Part shown: positions 1-8,061 of the stretch, one piece after another
Layout of the letters: the number at the start of each line of letters is the position of its first letter
How positions within the stretch are numbered: the stretch's first letter is position 1
NCBI GenBank assembly: GCA_002453315.1
Contig: DKGO01000133.1
Coordinates: forward strand, 1-14,757
From: Caryophanales bacterium UBA6768
GTDB taxonomy: Bacteria > Bacillota > Bacilli > Bacillales_D > Amphibacillaceae
Direction of reading: 5' to 3'
Length of the DNA: 14,757 nucleotides
Program-made: the position numbers and the translations under genes
Notes under the pieces: model-generated
Told to the model about the DNA's origin: nothing
The model's database searches: none
The model's input: the letters and a program-made list of their open reading frames with translations, nothing else

Positions 1-985
1 CTCTTCGATTTTAATTATAACAGATGATTGTGTAGCGAAATTTTATTTACAAGGGGTTAAACAGGCCTTACAAAATAATACTGTATTTCAGTCGGTTATT
101 CCACATGGGGAATCCTCTAAATCAATCGAAACCTATTACGACTTACAGTCGGAAGCGATAAAATATGGTTTAGATCGACAATCACTTATTATTGCCTTAG
201 GAGGCGGTGTTGTTGGTGATTTGGCAGGGTTTGTTGCCGCCACATATATGCGCAGTATTGATTATATTCAAGTACCGACAACGATTTTAGCACATGATAG
301 TAGTGTTGGTGGTAAAGTTGCGATTAATCATGAATTAGGCAAAAATATGATAGGTAATTTTTATGCTCCACGTGCTGTCATTTACGATGTAACTACATTA
401 AACACTTTACCTATCCATGAAGTTCGTTCAGGTTATGCCGAAATAATGAAGGAAGCATTAATTGCTAATGAGGATTTATATCACCAATTGTTAAAAGTAA
501 ATGTTGCCAGTCTATCAAAAAGTGAATTACAGAATCATTTATTTGCAGCAATTAATATAAAGGCTACGATAGTCGAACGTGACGAGCGGGAGTCCTCCGT
601 TAGGAAGTTTTTAAATTTAGGTCATACATTTGCCCACGCATTAGAAGCCGAATTAGGTTACGGGAAAATAACCCATGGGGAGGCAGTAGCCATAGGCTTA
701 TTGTTTGCTTTAAAAGTAAGTGAACAACAGTTAAATGTTCGGCTTCCTTATCGGGAATTGAAACAATGGCTAGTGCAAAATGATTACCCATTACGATGGG
801 ATGTTCCAATTCAGTCAATTATTAACCTAATGAAATTAGATAAAAAAGCACAAAAAAGTCACATTCAAATGGTGTTAATGTTTCGTATCGGGCGATTGAC
901 GACAATAGAAATAGATGATGATGATATATTCATGTTATTAGAACAATTTAAAAAGGAGTTGGAACTTGATGATGCGGGGGTTTAG
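1..985 (+). CDS. aroB: 3-dehydroquinate synthase, 5'-truncated by window edge
   Basis: This enzyme converts DAHP to 3-dehydroquinate, the second step of the shikimate pathway, using NAD and a divalent metal in the cytosol. The frame is open from base 2 with no start before the window edge. About 327 residues are visible against roughly 360 in the family, so about 35 N-terminal residues are missing. Visible family motifs are GGGVVGDLAGF (NAD-binding region), DSSVGGK followed by GKNMIG (substrate loop), EIMKEAL, GHTFAHALE (His at 623-625) and HGEAVAIG (His at 674-676). By homology the Glu of EIMKEAL and these two His are the metal ligands. An in-frame TTG at 221 lies inside the NAD-binding motif and is not the start. 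The 3' end overlaps aroH by 17 bases, which suggests translational coupling. Confidence 0.97.
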   Translation, partial: SSILIITDDCVAKFYLQGVKQALQNNTVFQSVIPHGESSKSIETYYDLQSEAIKYGLDRQSLIIALGGGVVGDLAGFVAATYMRSIDYIQVPTTILAHDSSVGGKVAINHELGKNMIGNFYAPRAVIYDVTTLNTLPIHEVRSGYAEIMKEALIANEDLYHQLLKVNVASLSKSELQNHLFAAINIKATIVERDERESSVRKFLNLGHTFAHALEAELGYGKITHGEAVAIGLLFALKVSEQQLNVRLPYRELKQWLVQNDYPLRWDVPIQSIINLMKLDKKAQKSHIQMVLMFRIGRLTTIEIDDDDIFMLLEQFKKELELDDAGV

Positions 986-1331
986 AGGGGCAACAACGGT
1001 TTTAAAAAATGATGAAAAAGAAATTGTCCAAGAAACAAAAGAATTAGTCGAGGAAATGATCCTAGTAAATCAAATAGAATCGTCAGCTATTTCACATGTA
1101 CTTTTTTCCGTGACGAACGATTTAAATGCAACATTTCCCGCAAAAGTTTCCCGTTTAATTGATGGATGGAAATATGTCCCTGTCATGTGTATGAGAGAAA
1201 TAGATGTGCCAAATAGTTTGAAAAAATGTATTCGGGTAATGCTTTTAGCTGAGACGGAGTTATCGCAAAATGAAGTCCAACATATTTTTTTAAATAAAGC
1301 TGTTCAATTAAGACCAGATTTAAATTCTTAA
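969..1331 (+). CDS. aroH: Chorismate mutase, AroH type
   Basis: A 120-residue monofunctional chorismate mutase of the small trimeric AroH fold, which converts chorismate to prephenate for tyrosine and phenylalanine synthesis. The start MMRGFRGATTV matches the AroH family N-terminus. Further family-like segments are FPAKVSRLIDGWKYVPVMCM and the basic CIRVMLL near residue 88; the Arg of GFRGA and of CIRVM correspond to known active-site arginines. An in-frame TTG lies one codon upstream at 966. I chose ATG 969 because it gives the family N-terminus, and AAGGAG at 953-958 lies 10 bases before it (7 before the TTG, so the TTG is not excluded). The gene overlaps the end of aroB and its stop touches the start region of hisC, so it sits inside the aro operon. 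Confidence 0.95.
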   Translation: MMRGFRGATTVLKNDEKEIVQETKELVEEMILVNQIESSAISHVLFSVTNDLNATFPAKVSRLIDGWKYVPVMCMREIDVPNSLKKCIRVMLLAETELSQNEVQHIFLNKAVQLRPDLNS

Positions 1332-1345
1332 TGGGGATGAAGTCG

Positions 1346-2446
1346 ATGTATGGTAAAAAAATATTACAATCATTGTTTGCTTATAAACAAGGAATGCAAA
1401 TTGAAGATGTAAAAAAGGAATATGGATTAAGTGAAATAGTGAAATTATCATCCAATGAAAACCCTTATGGCCATTCAGAACTTGTTGATGAGATTTTTGC
1501 TAAAAAGGACTTTGAAATATATCCGGATGGATATGGTTATTATTTAAGGAAATCGATGGCAAATAAATTACAAGTTCACCCGGATCAACTAGTATTTGGG
1601 GCAGGTTCAGATGAATTGATTACATGCATTTGTCGTGCATTTTTACATGAAGGTACTAATACAGTTATGGCAACCCCAACTTTTTCACAATATCGTCACC
1701 ATTCATTAGTAGAGGGTGCGGATTTAATAGAAATTCCAACAATTAATGGGGAGCACTCATTAAAAGAAATGGCTCAATCGATTGATGGACAAACAAAAGT
1801 AGTTTGGTTATGTCGACCAGATAATCCAACTGGCACAATATTTTCCGAAGATGCATTTGCACAATTTATGAATGGATGTCCCGAAGAAGTTATCGTTGTT
1901 CTTGATGAGGCTTATTATGAATATATGGATAAAACTGATCAATTCGATTTAGACAAGTTATTAAAAAGATACCCTAATATCATTATTTTAAGGACATTTT
2001 CTAAAATATATGGTTTAGCTGGTTTGCGAATTGGCTATGGTGTGATGAGTGAGGGGCTTGCCCATTTACTAAATGTTGTTAGGGGACCATTTAATACATC
2101 CACGATTGCTCAAAGGGCAGCCATGGCTGCAATGGAAGATGATGCCTTTATTGAACGATGTCAAATTAAAAACCGTAAAGTATTAAAATCTTTTCAACAA
2201 TTTTTACAATCGATCGGTTGGGAATATTATGATACACATACGAACTTTCTATTAGTTACCACTCCAATTAAGGCAGATGATTTTACGAAGTATTTATTAA
2301 GTAAAGGATTTATTGTTCGATCTGGTGATGCTTTAGGATATCCGAATACCGTTCGGATTACAATTGGAAAAGAAAAAGAGATGGAATTATTAAAAGAAAT
2401 CATTAAGCAATTTCAACAAGATATGGTAGATGAGGGGAATATATGA
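1346..2446 (+). CDS. hisC: Histidinol-phosphate / aromatic aminotransferase
   Basis: A 366-residue fold-type I PLP aminotransferase. HisC transaminates imidazole-acetol phosphate with glutamate in histidine synthesis. In Bacillus the enzyme encoded in the aro cluster also transaminates phenylpyruvate and hydroxyphenylpyruvate, which explains its place beside tyrA. Visible motifs are SSNENPYG near the N-terminus, RPDNPTGT, DEAYYEYM and TFSKIYGLAGLRIGYG, where Lys220 (2003-2005) should form the PLP Schiff base. Three in-frame ATGs compete: 1331, 1337 and 1346. The one at 1346 has GGGGA (1333-1337) at proper distance, while 1331 has no Shine-Dalgarno, so 1346 is preferred. In B. subtilis the trp genes separate aroH and hisC; here only 14 bases do. 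The stop overlaps the tyrA start as ATGA. Confidence 0.94.
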   Translation: MYGKKILQSLFAYKQGMQIEDVKKEYGLSEIVKLSSNENPYGHSELVDEIFAKKDFEIYPDGYGYYLRKSMANKLQVHPDQLVFGAGSDELITCICRAFLHEGTNTVMATPTFSQYRHHSLVEGADLIEIPTINGEHSLKEMAQSIDGQTKVVWLCRPDNPTGTIFSEDAFAQFMNGCPEEVIVVLDEAYYEYMDKTDQFDLDKLLKRYPNIIILRTFSKIYGLAGLRIGYGVMSEGLAHLLNVVRGPFNTSTIAQRAAMAAMEDDAFIERCQIKNRKVLKSFQQFLQSIGWEYYDTHTNFLLVTTPIKADDFTKYLLSKGFIVRSGDALGYPNTVRITIGKEKEMELLKEIIKQFQQDMVDEGNI

Positions 2447-3546
2447 AAAAAACAGTATTAATAGCCGGTTTAGGACTAATAGGAGGTTCCATAGCAAAGG
2501 CTATTATTTCAACAAACCAGTATCATGTTGTAGGTTATGATATTGATCAAGGCACATTGGATTATGCATTAAATGAACACATTATTGATGAAGCGGCGAA
2601 AGATTTTTCTAATGCCGTAAAAGGGTCATCGATAGTGTTTTTGGCTACCCCTATTTCAGACACTATTTCCTTATTGGAGAAAATGAATCATATTTCACTT
2701 TCTCGTGATGTCATCGTTTCAGATGTTAGTTCTGTCAAAGGTTCGATTATGGAAGTGGCTAAAAATATGACGAATGACCGAATTGTTTTTATTGGTGGCC
2801 ATCCAATGGCAGGGTCACATAAAACAGGCATTGAAGCTTCCCGTAGTCATTTATTTGAAAATGCGATGTATATTTTAATGCCAACCGAAAACTGCCAAGA
2901 TGAATATGTTGCAATGTTAAAAGAAGCATTAAAAGTAACTAAATGTACTTTCTTAATATTAGCACCTGATGAACATGATGAGATGACGAGTGTTGTCTCG
3001 CATTTTCCCCATTTAATTGCCGCCTCACTTGTCCACCAAGCAAAAAAATGGGAACAAGTTCATCACTACTTACCTGAGTTAGCGGCGGGTGGTTTCCGTG
3101 ATATTACTAGAATAGCATCAAGCAACCCTAAAATGTGGCAAGATATTTTTGCACATAATGGTAATAAATTATCACAATTGCTCCAAGACTGGATTTACGA
3201 AATGGTGACATTAAAAGAATTTTTAGACAAAGATAATCGAGAGGCAATGAATCAATATTTAGAACAAGCGAAACATTATCGGGATGGATTAGGTGATAAA
3301 AAGGTTGGTGGTGCTTTACCCGCCTTTTATGATTTATTTGTTGATATTAAAGACCAACCAGGGGCTATTGCCTCTGTCGCACAATTATTAGCAGATGAGT
3401 CGATTAGTTTACGAAATATTCGGATTTTGGAAATTAGAGATGGGATTAGTGGTGCATTACGATTAAGTGTGACAAATAAGTCCGATCAGGAAAAAGCATA
3501 TCAATTATTAACCTCCAAAGAATATGAAGTTACAATATCAAAATAA
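2443..3546 (+). CDS. tyrA: Prephenate dehydrogenase with C-terminal ACT domain
   Basis: A 367-residue enzyme that oxidatively decarboxylates prephenate to 4-hydroxyphenylpyruvate with NAD, the committed step to tyrosine. The N-terminal Rossmann domain shows GLGLIGG (Gly9, Gly11, Gly14). The active-site region GGHPMAGSHKTG contains the catalytic His, and the helical domain contains LAAGGFRDITRIASS. The last 70 or so residues, from PAFYDLFVDIKDQPGAIASVAQLL, look like an ACT domain, the usual site of tyrosine feedback inhibition. The length matches the Bacillus enzyme (about 370). The start codon overlaps the hisC stop by four bases (ATGA), so the two genes are likely translationally coupled. 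The ribosome site AGGGG lies inside the end of hisC. Confidence 0.96.
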   Translation: MKKTVLIAGLGLIGGSIAKAIISTNQYHVVGYDIDQGTLDYALNEHIIDEAAKDFSNAVKGSSIVFLATPISDTISLLEKMNHISLSRDVIVSDVSSVKGSIMEVAKNMTNDRIVFIGGHPMAGSHKTGIEASRSHLFENAMYILMPTENCQDEYVAMLKEALKVTKCTFLILAPDEHDEMTSVVSHFPHLIAASLVHQAKKWEQVHHYLPELAAGGFRDITRIASSNPKMWQDIFAHNGNKLSQLLQDWIYEMVTLKEFLDKDNREAMNQYLEQAKHYRDGLGDKKVGGALPAFYDLFVDIKDQPGAIASVAQLLADESISLRNIRILEIRDGISGALRLSVTNKSDQEKAYQLLTSKEYEVTISK

Positions 3547-3572
3547 TTATAATGGTCAAAGGACTGACGATA

Positions 3573-4868
3573 ATGAATAACACAACCTTTAAACCAACCA
3601 AAAAGGGTTTGCAAGGAAAACTTATGATACCTGGGGATAAATCTATATCTCACCGGTCCATTATGCTTGGGGCACTTGCTGAAGGGAAGATGGCAATACA
3701 AAATTTTTTACCCGGTGAAGACTGTTTACATACAATTAACATATTCCGTCAATTTGGTGTTTCGATTGAACAGGAAGGTACAGATGTGACGATTACTAGC
3801 CCTGGTGTCCATTCATTTAAGGAACCAACAGTGCCATTATACTTTGGTAATTCCGGAACGACTGCTAGGCTAATGCTTGGCATTTTGTCAGCATTACCAT
3901 TTCACACTCTTATTTATGGTGATCCACATTTAACAATTAGACCGATGGACCGTGTTGTGACACCATTATCATCTATGGGAGCTAAAATTGATGGACGTGA
4001 AGAAGGAAAGTTTTTACCGATTGCAGTAAGAGGGAGTACTTTACAAGGGATAACCTATGAAATGCCTGTAAAAAGTGCACAAGTAAAATCCGCCATATTG
4101 TTGGCGGGATTATTTGCCAACGGGAAAACGACAGTGATTGAACAAACGAAAACGAGAAACCATACGGAAAATATGTTGGCTGCTTTTGGCGCACATATTT
4201 CAGTTAATGGAAATGAAATAACGATTACAAATCAACATCAATTAAAACAGAAAAATATTACCGTCCCGGGTGACATTTCATCTGCGGCATTTTTTCTCGT
4301 AGCGGCGGCAATTGTACCTGGTAGTATTTTAACATTAAAAAATGTAGGTCTTAATGATACAAGAACCGGTATTATTGATGTTTTGCAAAAAATGAATGCC
4401 AATATATCGATTGAAAATATTGAAATAAGTGGTGGGGAAAAATTAGGGGATATTACTGTATCTTATTCTCACTTAACGTCAACAATGATTGAAGGGGATA
4501 GTATTCCACGGCTTATTGATGAAATTCCTATTATTGCGTTACTAGCAACGCAAGCAAATGGTACAACAATTATTAAGGATGCAGAAGAATTAAGGGTGAA
4601 GGAAACAGACCGAATTAATGCGGTAGTGACAAATTTGAAAATGTTAGGTGCAAATATTGAAGAAACTAAAGATGGCATGGTAATTCAGGGAAAAACGGAT
4701 TTAAAGGGTGGAAAATTGTTAAGTTATAGTGATCATCGAATGGCAATGATGGCCGTTATCGCTACATTTATTTGTACTGAAAAAGTTATGATAGATGACG
4801 TATCGTCCATTGCTGTTTCTTATCCTAATTTTTTTAATGATGTAAGGGTTGTATTAGGGATTGACTAA
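3573..4868 (+). CDS. aroA: 3-phosphoshikimate 1-carboxyvinyltransferase (EPSP synthase), class II type
   Basis: A 431-residue enzyme that joins phosphoenolpyruvate to shikimate-3-phosphate to make EPSP, the penultimate step to chorismate (named aroE in B. subtilis). Motifs are GDKSISHRS (residues 21-29), GNSGTT (92-97), SAQVK (168-172), RNHTE (195-199), NDTR, and ETDRINA followed by SDHRMAM near the C-terminus. The GDK-S, SAQxK, RxHxE and NxTR elements are those I recall as defining class II EPSP synthases, as opposed to the E. coli-like class I; this is from memory. The frame extends to ATG 3552, but ATG 3573 has AAAGGA (3558-3563) nine bases before it and fits the family N-terminus. The gap to tyrA is 26 bases, with no terminator. 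Confidence 0.96.
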   Translation: MNNTTFKPTKKGLQGKLMIPGDKSISHRSIMLGALAEGKMAIQNFLPGEDCLHTINIFRQFGVSIEQEGTDVTITSPGVHSFKEPTVPLYFGNSGTTARLMLGILSALPFHTLIYGDPHLTIRPMDRVVTPLSSMGAKIDGREEGKFLPIAVRGSTLQGITYEMPVKSAQVKSAILLAGLFANGKTTVIEQTKTRNHTENMLAAFGAHISVNGNEITITNQHQLKQKNITVPGDISSAAFFLVAAAIVPGSILTLKNVGLNDTRTGIIDVLQKMNANISIENIEISGGEKLGDITVSYSHLTSTMIEGDSIPRLIDEIPIIALLATQANGTTIIKDAEELRVKETDRINAVVTNLKMLGANIEETKDGMVIQGKTDLKGGKLLSYSDHRMAMMAVIATFICTEKVMIDDVSSIAVSYPNFFNDVRVVLGID

Positions 4869-4892
4869 TGTTTAATAGAAAGGTATTGTCAC

Positions 4893-6155
4893 ATGGATAT
4901 GTTAACTGATGCAATGCGAATGTTTGAACAAGGTCGTACAAACGATGCGATTAAGTTGTTGCAAAAATGTCAAAATAATGCAAATGATGAAGAGATGTAT
5001 ACAATTGCTACATTATATCGTGACTATGGTTTTTTTGAAGAAGCGATTAAATTGTTAGAATTGCTGTTAAAAAAATACCCTACTGAAGGGCAAATTATTG
5101 TAACTTTAGCAGCATTATACATTGAATTAGAACAAGATGATTTAGCTGTTCATTTACTAGACCAAATAGTGGATACAGATGATTTTTATGGTCAATCATT
5201 GTTATTGTTGGCAGATATTTATCAATCACAAGGGCTTTTTGAGGTGTCAGAGCATAAATTATTAGAAGCGAAAGAAAAAATGCCTAATGAAGTAATAGTT
5301 GACTTTGCTTTAGGTGAATTGCTTTTTTCAATTGGTCAATATCAACGTGCAATCCCATTTTACGAAAAGGCTGTGAAAGAAGAAAAAGAAATTAATGGAG
5401 TGCTGATCCATGAGCGTCTTGCTGAAAGTTATGCCTCATTAGGCCATTATGAACAATCATATGCTTTGTATGAGGAGTTGAAATCTGAACAACCCGATAT
5501 TTTGTTTAAGCATGGTATTGTTGCTAGACAAATAAAAAGAAATGACATTGCAATAAGAGTTTGGGAAAAATTAAAAGAAATTGATCCACATTACTATACC
5601 GTTTATGAAGAATTATCACAAACGATGTTAGATGAAGGTATGATCAAAGAGGCTTATGACGTTGTCCAAGAGGGTCTTTCTTATGATGAGTTTAATAAGG
5701 CAATCTTTTTGTTAGGGGGAAAATTAGCCATTCAATTAGATAAGGTTGATGAGGCTATCACATTATTAACCGAAGCTATTGCATTGGATAACGATTATAA
5801 AGAGGCAATTATTATGTTGTTAACACTATTTAAAGCCGAAAATCACCATGATAAAATAATCCAATTACTAACAGATTTAAAACAATCAGGTAGTGAGGAC
5901 CCCCAATATGATTGGGAATTAGCAAAGGCATATGAGGAAGAAGAGCAATATGGTGCTGCATTAAAGGCGTATGAGGAGGCACATATGTTTCTAGCCCATG
6001 ATAGTGAATTCCTACGTAGCTATGGCTATTTTCTCTTAGAGGATGGGCAAATTGAAAAAGCATCAGCTATTTTTAAAAAGTATCAAAATATTGAACCCTA
6101 TGATGAAGAAATTAATGATTTGATAGAACGTATTAATCTTTCGAATGAATCTTAA
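4893..6155 (+). CDS. ypiA: Tetratricopeptide repeat protein, YpiA-like
   Basis: A 420-residue soluble protein built almost entirely of tetratricopeptide repeats. Repeated helical-pair signatures are seen throughout, for example EEAIKLLELLLKKYP, LAVHLLDQIV, RAIPFYEKAVKEE, EAITLLTEAIALD and AALKAYEEAHMF. There is no signal peptide or membrane segment, so it is probably a cytosolic scaffold for protein-protein contacts. No catalytic motif is visible. It lies 24 bases after aroA with AAAGG (4879-4883) nine bases before the ATG, so it is probably co-transcribed with the aro genes. In B. subtilis a TPR gene of similar size, ypiA, occupies the same place after aroE (aroA). Its molecular role is not established to my knowledge, and the call rests on repeats plus synteny. 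Confidence 0.87.
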   Translation: MDMLTDAMRMFEQGRTNDAIKLLQKCQNNANDEEMYTIATLYRDYGFFEEAIKLLELLLKKYPTEGQIIVTLAALYIELEQDDLAVHLLDQIVDTDDFYGQSLLLLADIYQSQGLFEVSEHKLLEAKEKMPNEVIVDFALGELLFSIGQYQRAIPFYEKAVKEEKEINGVLIHERLAESYASLGHYEQSYALYEELKSEQPDILFKHGIVARQIKRNDIAIRVWEKLKEIDPHYYTVYEELSQTMLDEGMIKEAYDVVQEGLSYDEFNKAIFLLGGKLAIQLDKVDEAITLLTEAIALDNDYKEAIIMLLTLFKAENHHDKIIQLLTDLKQSGSEDPQYDWELAKAYEEEEQYGAALKAYEEAHMFLAHDSEFLRSYGYFLLEDGQIEKASAIFKKYQNIEPYDEEINDLIERINLSNES

Positions 6156-6160
6156 AAATA

Positions 6161-6169
6161 TGTTATGAT
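6161..6169 (+). promoter_or_regulatory. Possible extended -10 promoter for ypiF
   Basis: TGT followed by TATGAT (6164-6169) fits an extended -10 element just after the ypiA stop. The -35 region (TCGAAT at 6141-6146) is poor. It would start a transcript about 60 bases before ypiF. AT-rich DNA produces such matches by chance, so the call is weak. Confidence 0.3.
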
Positions 6170-6231
6170 AAACGCATATCTTGTTACTATTATCTTCATA
6201 ATATATTGTACGTTACGAAAGGACGACATGA

Positions 6232-6690
6232 ATGAAGTGGCAAAAAGATGACGTTAAAAAATATATAGATGCAAAAGAGTTTGTTGATACCATTCTTATC
6301 CCATTATTCCCTTTTCAACTTTCTAATGATAAACAATTAACTAAAGATGCATTTTTACGTCAAGCATTACTTATTTATGCAAATGAAACAGAAAAAGAAT
6401 TGAGTGGGCGTGTTTTTTTAATCCCTGAATATAGCTATTTGAAATCAGAAATGTTAAAAGACGAGGTTTCTCGTTTAAATAAATGGGTAGAAGATATAAA
6501 ACAACAACCATTTCAGAAAATCTTTTTTCTCACTTTTGATATGAATTGGAAAAAAGTTGAATCAACGTTGGAAGGACATTTAATTTGGTTACCAGGGGTA
6601 AGTAGTGGTGATTTACAAGCTAAAGAAGTGGTATCGATGGTTCAAAATCAAGTGATACAGATTAGTGAATTAATAAAGTCATATTGGTAA
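6232..6690 (+). CDS. ypiF: YpiF-like protein (DUF2487 family)
   Basis: A 152-residue protein without membrane segments or signal peptide. The N-terminus MKWQKDDVKKYIDAKEFVDTILIPL and the position just before qcrA match my memory of Bacillus YpiF (DUF2487), whose function is unknown. No catalytic motif is recognisable. The fold appears mixed alpha/beta, with strands such as KIFFLTFDMNW and HLIWLPG. AAAGGA (6218-6223) lies eight bases before ATG 6232. A second ATG at 6228 is out of frame and closes after seven codons, so it is not the start. B. subtilis has ypiB between ypiA and ypiF; here only a 76-base gap remains. No terminator is seen after the gene before the qcr promoter. Confidence 0.82.
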   Translation: MKWQKDDVKKYIDAKEFVDTILIPLFPFQLSNDKQLTKDAFLRQALLIYANETEKELSGRVFLIPEYSYLKSEMLKDEVSRLNKWVEDIKQQPFQKIFFLTFDMNWKKVESTLEGHLIWLPGVSSGDLQAKEVVSMVQNQVIQISELIKSYW

Positions 6691-6754
6691 AATTATAACA
6701 GTGTATTTTAATATTAATTAATTTCAAAATCTTTGTTACAAAACATATTATTAA

Positions 6755-6783
6755 TTGACCCACTCATCAGTTTAAGCTATTAT
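6755..6783 (+). promoter_or_regulatory. Sigma-A promoter of the qcrABC operon
   Basis: TTGACC (6755-6760), a 17-base spacer and TATTAT (6778-6783) each match the sigma-A consensus at five of six positions. The predicted start near 6790 leaves a leader of about 60 bases before qcrA. B. subtilis qcr is also transcribed by sigma-A and is controlled by AbrB and Spo0A; no binding site for either can be claimed here. Confidence 0.72.
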
Positions 6784-6851
6784 TGAAGTGTCTTAGTATT
6801 ATTTTAATGTAAAATTTTTTGTATAAGCGTGTTCAAGAGAGGGGGAAAACA

Positions 6852-7364
6852 ATGAGCGAAAAAGATCAAGTTTCACGTCGTCAATTTTTAAACTATTCCT
6901 TAATGGGTTTAGGTGGATTTATGGCGGCTGGAATGCTCATGCCGATGGCTAGAATGGCAGTTGATCCTGTTTTAGCACAAAAGGATCGATTAGGGGATTT
7001 AACGAATGTTAGTCTTTCTGTCGATGATATAACAGACGAGCCACAACGTGTTGACTGGGAAGTTGATCAAGTGGACGGCTGGGTAGAAAGTAAAGTAAAA
7101 AGAACGGCATGGGTATTTAAAGATGATGAAGGAAATATACAAGCATTTTCCCCAAAATGTAAACATTTAGGGTGTTTCGTTTCATGGGAAGGTAGTTCCG
7201 ATTATCCAAATGAATTTTTCTGTCCATGTCATAATGGTCGTTATTACAAAGATGGTACAAATGTTCCACATACACCACCTTTAGCACCATTAGATGTGTA
7301 TGAACATAAAGTTGATAATGGTATGTTATATCTTGGTGATGCTGTACCAAGAGGGGGGGCATAA
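6852..7364 (+). CDS. qcrA: Menaquinol:cytochrome c reductase Rieske iron-sulfur subunit
   Basis: A 170-residue Rieske protein of the bc complex. It takes an electron from menaquinol and passes it to the cytochrome c domain of QcrC on the outer face of the membrane. The N-terminus has SRRQFLN (Arg9-Arg10), a twin-arginine motif, followed by a hydrophobic stretch at about 17-35. It should therefore be exported folded by Tat and stay membrane-anchored. The cluster motifs are CKHLGC and CPCH: Cys103, His105, Cys124 and His127 should bind the 2Fe-2S centre, with Cys108-Cys126 as the usual disulfide. The frame extends upstream to TTG 6819, but GAGAGGGGG (6837-6845) six bases before ATG 6852 sets the start. 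The C-terminus ends in a run of seven G bases (7353-7359). Confidence 0.97.
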   Translation: MSEKDQVSRRQFLNYSLMGLGGFMAAGMLMPMARMAVDPVLAQKDRLGDLTNVSLSVDDITDEPQRVDWEVDQVDGWVESKVKRTAWVFKDDEGNIQAFSPKCKHLGCFVSWEGSSDYPNEFFCPCHNGRYYKDGTNVPHTPPLAPLDVYEHKVDNGMLYLGDAVPRGGA

Positions 7365-7371
7365 ATAGGAT

Positions 7372-8046
7372 ATGATTCAAAAAATTTACGATTGGATTGA
7401 TGAACGAGTAGATGTGACCCCGATTTGGCGTGACATTGCGGATCATGAAGTTCCCGAACATGTGAATCCTGCATATCATTTTTCTGCCTTTGTTTATTGT
7501 TTTGGAGGGTTAACATTTTTCGTCGTTGTCATTCAAGTGTTATCAGGAATGTTTCTATCGATGTATTATGTAGGTGACATAGAAAATGCATGGCGTTCTG
7601 TTTATTATTTACAGAGTCAAGTAGCCCATGGTCAAATTGTACGGGGAATGCACCATTGGGGAGCAAGTGTTGTCATCGTGATGTTATTGTTACATACGAT
7701 GCGGGTGTTTTTCCAAGGGGCGTATAAGAAACCGCGTGAATTAAACTGGATGGTTGGAGTATTAATTTTCTTTGTCATGCTCGGGCTAGGGTTTACAGGT
7801 TACTTATTACCTTGGGATAACAAAGCATTTTTTGCTACACAAGTAGGTCTGGAAATTGCTGAGCAAGTACCATTCATTGGTGTCCAATTGAAAACATTAT
7901 TAGCTGGTGATCCTACAATAGTTGGAGCACAAACATTAACGCGATTTTTCGCAATTCATGTGTTCTTTTTACCAGCTGCATTATTTGCATTACTTGGGGT
8001 ACACTTTATTTTAATCCGGAGACAAGGTATTGCAGGACCACTATAA
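7372..8046 (+). CDS. qcrB: Menaquinol:cytochrome c reductase cytochrome b subunit (b6-like)
   Basis: A 224-residue, four-helix cytochrome b6-type membrane protein carrying the two b hemes of the bc complex. His94 and His108 on helix B (14 apart) and His196 and His211 on helix D (15 apart) have exactly the b6 spacing of heme ligands. Cys43 at the start of helix A corresponds to the residue that covalently holds the extra heme c in b6f-like complexes and in Bacillus QcrB. The C-terminus IRRQGIAGPL is also b6-like. Helices lie at about 40-66, 96-115, 126-147 and 192-215. The short AGGA next to ATG 7372 is too close to be the ribosome site. The G-rich end of qcrA (7351-7359), about 12 bases upstream, is the likely one. 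Confidence 0.97.
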   Translation: MIQKIYDWIDERVDVTPIWRDIADHEVPEHVNPAYHFSAFVYCFGGLTFFVVVIQVLSGMFLSMYYVGDIENAWRSVYYLQSQVAHGQIVRGMHHWGASVVIVMLLLHTMRVFFQGAYKKPRELNWMVGVLIFFVMLGLGFTGYLLPWDNKAFFATQVGLEIAEQVPFIGVQLKTLLAGDPTIVGAQTLTRFFAIHVFFLPAALFALLGVHFILIRRQGIAGPL

Positions 8047-8061
8047 AAAGGAGGGTAAGCT

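Noticed and set aside
600..818. Minus-strand ORF inside aroB
   Set aside because: It is antisense to the conserved AroB zinc-site region, with no ribosome site and no recognisable domain.
6700..6750. Terminator after ypiF
   Set aside because: Only AT-rich palindromes such as ATTAATTAAT are present, with no GC-containing stem and T-run.
7117..7516. Overlapping minus-strand ORFs across the qcrA-qcrB junction
   Set aside because: They lie opposite qcrA and qcrB, whose cofactor motifs are intact, and their translations are low-complexity and His-rich with no family features.
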